A stretch of DNA of 64,000 bases, taken from the NCBI RefSeq assembly GCF_015352445.1, contig NZ_JADKPO010000005.1, positions 124,001 through 188,000 on the forward strand. The letters are read 5' to 3'. Within the stretch, counting starts at the first letter, position 1. Each line of letters begins with the position of its first letter. This stretch comes from Nocardioides agariphilus. GTDB lineage: Bacteria; Actinomycetota; Actinomycetes; Propionibacteriales; Nocardioidaceae. The translations under genes and the position numbers were made by a program. Positions 58,009 to 64,000 of the stretch are shown here, in pieces. Under the pieces are notes generated by a model. The model did not search any database. It was not told where the DNA came from and saw only the letters and a list, made by a program, of their open reading frames with translations.

Positions 58009-58482
58009 GTGTCCCGGCCCGCCGAACGTGAGCTCCGCGCCGAGGTGCTCGTGCAAGCGACACCGGCGCAGGTGTGGTCGGTGCTGTCCGACCTGCGGCG
58101 GATGCCCGATCTCTCCTACGAACTGGTGCGGATGCTGCCTCTCAAGCCAGGTGGGCTGCGCCTCGGACAGTGGTACCTCGGCCTGAACCGGCGCGGGTAC
58201 GCCGTGTGGCCGACGCGCAGCGTGGTGTCGGCCCTGGAACCTGGTCGCCTGCTCGCCTGGGACACCCGCTCCAGCGGCGCCCGGTGGGTCTGGGAGATCG
58301 AGCCCATCGGCGACGCGACGCTCGTCACCCACCGGCGGCCGGTGCCGCGACGCCTGACCCTGATCTCACGATGGTTCACCACAGTCTTCCTCCGGGGCCC
58401 CGGCGGCCACACCGACGACCTCGAGCTCGACATGGCGGGTTCCGTGCAGCGGCTCAAGGAGGCCGTCGAGCACGGGGCATGA
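58009..58482 (+). CDS. SRPBCC (polyketide cyclase-like) protein
   Basis: This 157-residue helix-grip protein (RAEVLVQATPAQVWSVLSDL, RMPDLSYELVRM, WEIEPIGDATLVTHRR) likely binds a hydrophobic ligand of unknown identity. It is distinct from the two AHSA1-like proteins at 43-45 kb. GTG 58009 is chosen; TTAACT lies 6 bases upstream, so the gene may be leaderless, while longer upstream sequence is not family-like. It precedes the DUF1800 gene with a gap of 130 bases. Confidence 0.82.
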   Translation: MSRPAERELRAEVLVQATPAQVWSVLSDLRRMPDLSYELVRMLPLKPGGLRLGQWYLGLNRRGYAVWPTRSVVSALEPGRLLAWDTRSSGARWVWEIEPIGDATLVTHRRPVPRRLTLISRWFTTVFLRGPGGHTDDLELDMAGSVQRLKEAVEHGA

Positions 58483-58612
58483 CGTCCGGGAGCCGCGCCG
58501 GCTGGTCTGGACAAATTTCGGCGAAAGCCGCCACCGTCGCTGCGCAGGGCACCTAACGTGGCAGACCGATCCATGTTCCGCTGACATCGCATCCCCCCGA
58601 AAGGCGAGGTCA

Positions 58613-60079
58613 ATGGCCATCGGCCCCCCTGAGGCGACCTATCGCGTCTCGTTGAGGTCCGCCTGTGCCAGCGACACGGGCCTCGCGCCGGCAGCGTCGC
58701 GACGGGTCTTCGCCGTTCAGGACTCGCCGCGCAAGCACCACGGCATCGAGCTCCTGGACGCCCCAGCGCGCCTTCTGGTCTCCCGCTTCAGCTACGGGAT
58801 CACGCCCGGGCTCGCCGAGCAGGTGCGAGCCGCGGGCGGGGCCCGCGAGTGGTGGGAGCAGCAGCTGATCCCGACGAGCGTCCGCGACTCCTTCGCCGAC
58901 GAGCTGGCGTCGTGGTGGCCCACCCTCAACGCCTCGCCTCGGGAGCTGTGGGACCTCGACAGGTCCGGGGCGATGCGCGCCTTCGGCGTCAGCCAGGACT
59001 ACCAGCGGTACGTGCTGGCGCGCCGGATCTTCTCCCACCGCCAGGTGCTCGAGGTGATGACCGGGCTATGGGAGGACCTCCTCGACGTCCCGCTCGACGG
59101 CGGGCAGCAGTACCTGTTCCGGCGGGCGTACGGCGAGACGCTGCGGGCCAACGCCTTCGGCAGCTACGAGGACATCCTGCTGGCCGCCATCACGCACCCG
59201 GCGATGCTCGTTCACCGCGAGAACCTCGGCCGCAGGCTGCTCGAGCAGCTCACGGTCGGGATCGGCGTCTTCGGAGGGGCGGACCTCGAGGACGCCGCCC
59301 GGGTCCTCGCGGGCTGGCGTGTGGACCTCCCCCAAGGCGAACGGCCTGCGACGTGGGCCGTCTCCTACGACCCCGAGGACCATCGTGCGGGCCCGGTGCG
59401 CGTCCTGGACTTCACCGACACCGAGCCCGGCGCGGATGGCCGCGCGACGACGCGCCGGCTGGTGGGCTACCTGGCCCGCCACCGCGCGACGGCGCGGCGA
59501 GTCGTCACCCGCCTCGTGACGAGGTTCGTGTGCGACGACGCCCCGCCGGCACTGGTCGAGAGACTCGTCCACGTCTACCTGGCCAATGACACAGCCGTCG
59601 TCCCCGTGCTGCGCGCGATGATCGGGTCCCCTGAGTTCCTCGCGTCGAAGGGCGCCAAGGTGCGCGACACCACCGAGGACACGGTGGCCACCTGGCGGGT
59701 GCTGGGTGCGCAGCTGAGGCGTCCGACCAGCAGCACGTCCGCCGCCAACGAGCTGCTGTGGCAGGCCGACGACGTCGCCAGCATCGACGTGCACCACGCG
59801 ATGGCCGGCCGCTGGTCGCCTTCGGCGACCCAGGGCATGGTCTCGCGCGCGCCACAGACGTGGTTGCCCCCTCTCCCCGTCCGCCTCGACCAACTCGTCG
59901 ACCACCTCAGCCAGCAGCTGCTCCACCAGCACGCGTCGATCTACCTGGTGAGGACCTGCTGCCAGGCGGTCGGGTACGACATGGACCAGGAGATCACCAC
60001 GACCCACCCCGTCGCGACCAGTGGGATCCCGGTGCTGCTCGGCACCATCCTCGACTCCTCCGACTTCCTCCTCAGGTGA
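58613..60079 (+). CDS. Orphan DUF1800 family protein
   Basis: This 488-residue paralogue of the protein at 3575-5107 shares LLVSRFSYGITPGLAEQVRA, EVMTGLWEDLLDVP, RENLGRRLLEQLTVG and GAKVRDTTEDTVATWRVLG. It differs by having no evident signal peptide and no DUF1501 gene next to it. The first copy has NENLGRELLE where this one has RENLGRRLLE. The ATG at 58613 follows AGGCGAGG. Function is unknown for the whole family. It converges on the HAD gene across an embedded hairpin. Confidence 0.85.
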   Translation: MAIGPPEATYRVSLRSACASDTGLAPAASRRVFAVQDSPRKHHGIELLDAPARLLVSRFSYGITPGLAEQVRAAGGAREWWEQQLIPTSVRDSFADELASWWPTLNASPRELWDLDRSGAMRAFGVSQDYQRYVLARRIFSHRQVLEVMTGLWEDLLDVPLDGGQQYLFRRAYGETLRANAFGSYEDILLAAITHPAMLVHRENLGRRLLEQLTVGIGVFGGADLEDAARVLAGWRVDLPQGERPATWAVSYDPEDHRAGPVRVLDFTDTEPGADGRATTRRLVGYLARHRATARRVVTRLVTRFVCDDAPPALVERLVHVYLANDTAVVPVLRAMIGSPEFLASKGAKVRDTTEDTVATWRVLGAQLRRPTSSTSAANELLWQADDVASIDVHHAMAGRWSPSATQGMVSRAPQTWLPPLPVRLDQLVDHLSQQLLHQHASIYLVRTCCQAVGYDMDQEITTTHPVATSGIPVLLGTILDSSDFLLR

Positions 60080-60180
60080 CCCGATGACGAGTCAGGTCCT
60101 GCGCGAGGACGAGCGCCTCCCCGGCTTCGTACGCGAACAAGCCGGGGTGGTGCGCGGCCCCTAGCCGTGCACCTGGAGGG

Positions 60181-60822
60181 TCATCCCGGACGTGACCCGG
60201 GGGCGTCCGGGATGGTCCCTCCCCCACCCTCGATGATCGACTCCAGCGCTCGGATGGAGGTCGCGGTGTCGACATGGAGCACGGCGTGCCACCCGGCAGC
60301 GCAGGCGGCATTGACGTTGACCTGCACGTCGTCGAGGAAGAGCACCTCGTGGGGCAGCACCCCCAGACGACGGGCCGTGAGCTCGTAGATCGCGGGATCC
60401 GGCTTGGCCAGTCCGACCTCGTGGGAGTAGACGATGTCGTGGGTGATGTCCTCGAAGCGCCAGTGCCGCTCGGCTTCTCGGGCACCAGGCCCGGAGTTGC
60501 TCAGGATCCCGGTCTTCAGCGGGCCGTGCTGGGCGGCGAACCAGGCGAACAGCTCGCGGTCGAGCGACCCGCAGTACCAGGTCCAGTAGTCGCGCATCAG
60601 GTCGTCGGCCTGATCGTCGTCGAGCCCGAGCTGGTCCTGCAGGTGAGCCCGCAGCTCGGCCTCGGTGATCTCGCCGACCAGCGGGTCGCCCGGCCAGTTC
60701 GCGACGCGCTGCAGGGCTCCGGGGGGCAGGCCGTGACGAGCCTCGAAGGGTCCTGGGAACACGCTGTCGTCGATCACCTCGAGGACCGAGCCGATGTCGA
60801 GAACGACCGCCTTGATGGCCAC
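60181..60822 (-). CDS. HAD family hydrolase, subfamily IA
   Basis: This 213-residue phosphatase-like hydrolase has its nucleophile at D9 in VLDIGSVLE; the usual second Asp is Gly, which is common in the epoxide hydrolase-like subgroup. Further motifs are LSNSG (II), GLAKPDPAIY (III) and LFLDDVQVNVNAA (IV). Substrate unknown. The start is GTG at 60822, after GAGG of the short upstream frame, so it may be coupled to the remnant at 60827-60931. Its last codons lie in the hairpin at 60182-60214. Confidence 0.87.
   Translation of the reverse strand: MAIKAVVLDIGSVLEVIDDSVFPGPFEARHGLPPGALQRVANWPGDPLVGEITEAELRAHLQDQLGLDDDQADDLMRDYWTWYCGSLDRELFAWFAAQHGPLKTGILSNSGPGAREAERHWRFEDITHDIVYSHEVGLAKPDPAIYELTARRLGVLPHEVLFLDDVQVNVNAACAAGWHAVLHVDTATSIRALESIIEGGGGTIPDAPGSRPG
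60182..60214. terminator. Hairpin inside the HAD 3' coding end, likely bidirectional
   Basis: ATCCCGGACG and CGTCCGGGAT are perfect arms, plus one more C-G pair, around an 11-base loop. The convergent DUF1800 transcript reaches it about 100 bases after its stop. It overlaps the last codons of the HAD gene. Confidence 0.6.
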
Positions 60823-60826
60823 CGCC

Positions 60827-60931
60827 TCAGAGCTCGATCCCGCGCGAGCGAAGCAGACCGGCCCTGGAGCCGGCAGGCGAACGGTCCAGCAGCTCCGGCA
60901 ACCGAGCGGCCTCCGCGGGCGTCTCGTACAT
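60827..60931 (-). pseudogene. Short reading frame, possible remnant of an FMN-binding protein N-terminus
   Basis: An ATG at 60931 opens 34 codons (MYETPAEAARLPELLDRS...LLRSRGIEL) ending 4 bases before the HAD start. From memory the beginning resembles the N-terminus of pyridoxamine-phosphate-oxidase-like proteins, but the FMN-binding body is absent. It could be a deletion remnant or a small leader peptide coupling HAD translation. Neither is proven. Confidence 0.35.
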
Positions 60932-60972
60932 GTGCGCATCCTCGCAGGACCCGCCGACGACCCTTCTTGCGT

Positions 60973-60990
60973 TATCTCACACATGAGATA
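60973..60990. promoter_or_regulatory. Perfect palindrome at the XRE-MurA promoter
   Basis: TATCTCA and TGAGATA are perfect 7-bp arms around CACA. The site ends at or just before the -10 hexamer TACCGT (60989-60994), so a bound repressor would block transcription. The XRE domain of the encoded protein is the obvious candidate. Confidence 0.65.
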
Positions 60991-60994
60991 CCGT
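60989..60994 (+). promoter_or_regulatory. -10 box for the leaderless XRE-MurA gene
   Basis: TACCGT ends 6 bases before the GTG at 61001, and no ribosome site is visible. It overlaps the last two bases of the palindrome. Confidence 0.45.
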
Positions 60995-61000
60995 GATCCG

Positions 61001-62527
61001 GTGACTGACGACTACAAGGGCCGGATCGGGAACCTGATCCGCGACGCGCGCAAGCACCGCGGCCTGACCCAGCAGCAGCTGGCCGAGCGGCTCGCTACCA
61101 GTCAGAGTGCGGTCAACCGCATCGAGAAGGGCCACCAGAACCTCTCGCTGGAGATGCTGGCCCGTATCGGCGCCGCTCTCGACTCCGAGATCGTCGCACT
61201 GGGCGCGGGACCGGTCCACCTGCGCGTGACCGGGCCGACCACTCTGTCCGGCAGCATCGACGTCAAGACCTCCAAGAACGCCGGTGTCGCGCTGCTGTGC
61301 GCCTCGCTGCTCAACCGCGGACGCACGACCTTGCGCAGCGTCGCCCGCATCGAGGAGGTCAACCGGCTGCTCGAGGTGCTCGGCAGCCTCGGTGTGCAGA
61401 CCCGCTGGATCAACGCCGACAACGACCTGGAGATCGTGCCTCCGCGCGAGCTCGACCTGACGCAGATCGACGAGGACGCCGCCCGTCGCACTCGTTCGGT
61501 CATCATGTTCCTCGGGCCGCTGCTGCACCGCGCCGAGACCTTCGACCTCCCCTACGCCGGGGGCTGCAACCTCGGGACCCGCACCGTCGAGCCACACATG
61601 TCAGCGCTGCGCCCCTTCGGGCTCGAGGTGAAGGCGACCGACGGCTCCTACCACGCCCGGGTCAACCCGCTGATCGAGCCGACTCGCCCGATCGTGCTGA
61701 CCGAGCGTGGCGACACGGTCACCGAGAACGCCCTGATGGCAGCGTCCCTGCATCCAGGCACGACCATCATCCGCAACGCCTCGTCCAACTACATGGTCCA
61801 GGACCTCTGCTTCTTCCTGCAGAAGCTCGGCGTCGACATCGAGGGCGTCGGCACCACGACGCTGACGGTCACCGGACGCAGCGAGATCGACGTCGACGTC
61901 GACTATGCGCCGAGCGAGGATCCCATCGAGGCGATGTCGCTGCTCGCGGCCGCGATCGTGACGGACTCCGAGATCACGATCCGTCGGGTGCCGATCGAGT
62001 TCCTCGAGATCGAGCTGGCCACCTTGGAGGAGATGGGCTTCCAGTACGACCGGTCGCCCGAGTACCTCGCCCGCAACGAGCGCACCCGGCTCGTCGACAT
62101 CACCACCCGGCGCTCCCTGTTGCACGCACCGCTCGACAAGATCCACCCGATGCCGTTCCCCGGCCTCAACATCGACAACCTGCCGTTCTTCGCCGTCATC
62201 GCCGGCACGGCGACAGGTCAGACGCTGCTTCATGACTGGGTCTACGAGAACCGCGCCATCTACCTGGTCGAGCTCAACAAGCTGGGCGGCGACGTCAAGC
62301 TGCTCGATCCCCATCGCGTGATGATCGAAGGCCCCACGCGTTGGTCGGGCGCCGAGGTCGTCTGCCCACCGGCCCTACGTCCGGCCGTCGTCATCCTGCT
62401 GGCCATGCTGGCCTCCAAGGGCACCAGCGTGCTGCGCTCGACCTACGTCATCCACCGCGGCTACGAGGACCTTGCCGAGAGGCTCAACCAGCTCGGCGCC
62501 AACATCGAACCCTTCCGTGACATCTGA
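61001..62527 (+). CDS. XRE-type HTH fused to a MurA-like enolpyruvyl transferase
   Basis: This 508-residue protein has an HTH at about residues 8-62 (IGNLIRDARKHRGLTQQQLA, TSQSAVNRIEKG) followed by a UDP-GlcNAc enolpyruvyltransferase-like domain (about 72-508). MurA active-site positions look kept: Lys in KTSKNAGVALL, Cys in YAGGCNLGTRTVEPH (the fosfomycin-target Cys), Asp in FPGLNIDNLPFF and Arg in VIHRGYEDL. Such fusions are widespread in Actinobacteria next to an ordinary murA elsewhere. It may be an enzyme, a regulator that senses a wall precursor, or both. GTG 61001 gives the usual VTDDYKGRIG beginning; an ATG at 60983 lies inside the palindrome. Confidence 0.9.
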   Translation: MTDDYKGRIGNLIRDARKHRGLTQQQLAERLATSQSAVNRIEKGHQNLSLEMLARIGAALDSEIVALGAGPVHLRVTGPTTLSGSIDVKTSKNAGVALLCASLLNRGRTTLRSVARIEEVNRLLEVLGSLGVQTRWINADNDLEIVPPRELDLTQIDEDAARRTRSVIMFLGPLLHRAETFDLPYAGGCNLGTRTVEPHMSALRPFGLEVKATDGSYHARVNPLIEPTRPIVLTERGDTVTENALMAASLHPGTTIIRNASSNYMVQDLCFFLQKLGVDIEGVGTTTLTVTGRSEIDVDVDYAPSEDPIEAMSLLAAAIVTDSEITIRRVPIEFLEIELATLEEMGFQYDRSPEYLARNERTRLVDITTRRSLLHAPLDKIHPMPFPGLNIDNLPFFAVIAGTATGQTLLHDWVYENRAIYLVELNKLGGDVKLLDPHRVMIEGPTRWSGAEVVCPPALRPAVVILLAMLASKGTSVLRSTYVIHRGYEDLAERLNQLGANIEPFRDI

Positions 62528-62565
62528 CCTCCGGCACAAACCGGCGGTGGGCGCGTCGGCGCCTC

Positions 62566-62844
62566 TCAGTTGAACAACGTCTCCACCCACGCACGGGCAT
62601 GCTTGCGAGACGTGCGCGGCGCCTCCATGTCGGCGGTGATCCGCGGGATCGGCATGGTGCCCTGGCTGGCGAGTCGGTGCCAGTCGGTCTCGGACTCGAC
62701 CAACGAGCCCAGATCCATCCGCTCGAGGAAGACGCCGTGACCCTCGGGGCACGAGTGGACCTGTCCCGAACCGAGCGGACGCACGGTCATCTCGGTGCTG
62801 CAACGTGGACAGGGCCACTGACTCGAATGGGCATCTTCACTCAT
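62566..62844 (-). CDS. Small zinc-ribbon (zf-TFIIB-like) protein
   Basis: This 92-residue protein begins with a zinc ribbon (CPRCSTEM and HSCPEGHGVFL, residues 12-40) followed by a helical tail. The pattern matches the TFIIB-type zinc-ribbon family of bacterial proteins of unknown role. The ATG at 62844 has no ribosome site but TACGGT 7 bases upstream, so it is probably leaderless. It is divergent from the GDPD gene with only 33 bases between the starts. Confidence 0.82.
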   Translation of the reverse strand: MSEDAHSSQWPCPRCSTEMTVRPLGSGQVHSCPEGHGVFLERMDLGSLVESETDWHRLASQGTMPIPRITADMEAPRTSRKHARAWVETLFN

Positions 62845-62851
62845 GCCCCCG

Positions 62852-62857
62852 ACCGTA
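62852..62857 (-). promoter_or_regulatory. -10 box for the leaderless zinc-ribbon gene
   Basis: TACGGT on the minus strand lies 7 bases before the ATG at 62844, within the 33-base divergent gap. Confidence 0.45.
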
Positions 62858-62865
62858 CCGCTCGC

Positions 62866-62871
62866 GATACT
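62866..62871 (+). promoter_or_regulatory. -10 box for the leaderless GDPD gene
   Basis: GATACT lies 6 bases before the GTG at 62878. Its -35 must lie within the coding start of the opposing zinc-ribbon gene. Confidence 0.45.
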
Positions 62872-62877
62872 GCTCGG

Positions 62878-63696
62878 GTGAGGACTCGACCATCCACGGG
62901 CTACCGCTACCTCGACGTGCTCCACGAGCAGCCCGGAACCGTGCTGGCCTTCGCCCACCGAGGCGGCGCGTCCCACCCCGACATCGCGGGTCTGGAGAAC
63001 ACGATGCAGGCGTTCAGGCACGCTGTCTCCCTGGGCTACGACTACCTCGAGACGGATGTCCACGTCACCAGCGACGGCGTCCTGCTCGCCTTCCACGACA
63101 CCGTCTTGGACCGGGTGACCGACGCCACCGGCAAGATCTCCGAGAGCACCTACGCCGAGGTGCGGCGCGCGCGCATCGGGGCGACCGAGCCGGTACCCAC
63201 GCTCGCCGAGCTGTTCGACGCGTTTCCGACCGCCCGCTTCAACGTCGACCTCAAGGCCGACGGCGCCGTGGACGCACTCGTCCGCTTCCTCGACGAGCGG
63301 GAGGCATGGGACCGCGTGTGCGTGGGCTCGTTCTCCGGCCGCCGACTGCGTCGCTTCCGCCGCCTCAGCCACGGGCGCGTTGTGACCAGCGCGTCGCGCG
63401 GTGAGGTCGCGGCGTACCGTCTCCTCCCCTCCCCCGTCGCCCGGCTCGTGACCCGTGGCCGGCCCCGCGTCCTGCAGGTGCCCCATCGGCTCCGACGGCT
63501 CACCATCGTCACGCCGGGCCTGGTCCGCCGGGCCCACCGGGCCGGCCTCCAGGTCCACGTCTGGACCATCGACGATCCCGAGGAGATGAAGGCGCTGATC
63601 GACCGTGGTGTCGATGGCCTGATGACCGACCGCACCGACATACTCAGGGCGGTGCTCACCGAGAGTGGCCGATGGAGGACAGCTGATGACCGCTGA
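62878..63696 (+). CDS. Glycerophosphodiester phosphodiesterase
   Basis: This 272-residue TIM-barrel enzyme hydrolyses glycerophosphodiesters to glycerol-3-phosphate and an alcohol. Metal and catalytic motifs are AFAHRGGASH, ENTMQAF, YDYLETDVHVTSDGVLLAFHD and, near the end, VHVWTIDDPEEM and GVDGLMTDR. No signal peptide is seen, so it acts on intracellular substrates. The GTG start follows GATACT (leaderless). It overlaps the next transporter gene by 11 bases, which implies coupling and perhaps transport of a related compound. Confidence 0.92.
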   Translation: MRTRPSTGYRYLDVLHEQPGTVLAFAHRGGASHPDIAGLENTMQAFRHAVSLGYDYLETDVHVTSDGVLLAFHDTVLDRVTDATGKISESTYAEVRRARIGATEPVPTLAELFDAFPTARFNVDLKADGAVDALVRFLDEREAWDRVCVGSFSGRRLRRFRRLSHGRVVTSASRGEVAAYRLLPSPVARLVTRGRPRVLQVPHRLRRLTIVTPGLVRRAHRAGLQVHVWTIDDPEEMKALIDRGVDGLMTDRTDILRAVLTESGRWRTADDR

Positions 63697-64000
63697 AGAG
63701 GGAATCGCCGACCTGAGGCCGCTGTGGCGCTCGAAGGACCAGAAGGCGTGGTACTGGTACGACTGGGCCAACTCCGCCTTCTACACCACGGTCCTCTCGG
63801 TGCTCTTCGCGCCGTACATGGCCACCGTGGCCGGCAAGGCCGCGGGCTGCGCCGATCCCGACGAGACGTGTGCCAAGACGCTCTCGGTGCTGGGGCTGCA
63901 CCTGGCGGCCGGGTCGCTGCCGTTCTACCTGACGAGCTTCGCCACGATCGTGAGCGCCTTCGTCCTGCCGCTCGTCGGGGCGTTCGTCGACCGCTCGCCA
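63686..64000 (+). CDS. MFS transporter of the Atg22/UMF1 type, 5' part
   Basis: The first 105 codons are present and the gene runs off the window. The N-terminal motif WYWYDWANSAFYTTVLSVLF is typical of the UMF1/Atg22-like major facilitator group, and at least two membrane segments are seen. The substrate is unknown. ATG 63686 overlaps the GDPD end, so the two are translationally coupled; this frame has no stop before the window edge. Confidence 0.85.
   Translation, partial: MTAEEGIADLRPLWRSKDQKAWYWYDWANSAFYTTVLSVLFAPYMATVAGKAAGCADPDETCAKTLSVLGLHLAAGSLPFYLTSFATIVSAFVLPLVGAFVDRSP

Overview
The window is about 70% G+C DNA with GC-rich third codon positions, frequent GTG starts, genes packed with ATGA/GTGA overlaps, and families typical of Actinobacteria. 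I infer a Nocardioides-like member of Propionibacteriales; the genus is not proven. No rRNA, tRNA or CRISPR array was recognised. Annotation rests on reading motifs and translations; nothing was searched against a database.

Layout. (1) 0.2-5.1 kb: a small membrane protein, a secreted lytic transglycosylase, and a DUF1800-DUF1501 pair. (2) 5.3-17.1 kb: a conserved actinobacterial core block. It holds two DUF21/CBS membrane proteins, a CDP-alcohol phosphatidyltransferase, DUF881-Sbp-DUF881, gcvH, an FHA protein, MerR, DUF151, a second MerR, a single glycine riboswitch, and gcvP. From the phosphatidyltransferase on, the order matches the M. tuberculosis pgsA2-gcvB region. Two palindromes sharing a 10-bp sequence precede the FHA and second merR genes, and three unrelated 12-bp-period tandem repeats sit at gene junctions. 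(3) 17-35.3 kb: a serine hydrolase, sbcDC, furA-katG, fdhD, pepN, an S55 (SpoIVB-like) peptidase, a gamma-glutamyltranspeptidase, an OsmC protein, a cyclophilin lipoprotein and a D-threonine aldolase-like enzyme. (4) 35.4-43.5 kb: the accessory part, with visibly relaxed codon use. A three-gene recombination module (tyrosine recombinase, XRE regulator, zinc-finger protein with a degenerate recombinase-like domain) lies between two SigE-type sigma factor/membrane-anchored propeller gene pairs that point away from it. The DNA upstream of the recombinase carries several direct and inverted repeats. (5) 43.5-48.5 kb: an ArsR gene between two SRPBCC genes, with twin operators bracketing the promoter, then a cytochrome P450 coupled to a UvrA-like resistance ATPase. 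(6) 48.7-57.9 kb: a secreted beta-helix protein, a TetR-membrane protein-GT87 operon divergent from an MMPL transporter, and a PhoD-like phosphatase. (7) 58-64 kb: an SRPBCC protein, an orphan DUF1800 paralogue, an HAD hydrolase, an XRE-MurA fusion with a perfect palindrome at its promoter, a zinc-ribbon protein, a glycerophosphodiester phosphodiesterase, and the start of an Atg22/UMF1-type transporter cut by the window end.

How the parts work together. The glycine cleavage genes are tied to an FHA regulator and two MerR regulators, and gcvP has its own glycine sensor. Cell-envelope functions recur (transglycosylase, MurA paralogue, GT87, MMPL, phosphatidyltransferase, GDPD). At least six genes look leaderless, with a -10 hexamer 6-7 nt before the start codon. 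Two convergent gene pairs appear to use a terminator hairpin embedded in the 3' coding end of the opposing gene. The most system-like uncharacterised item is the recombinase module with its repeat-rich upstream DNA.
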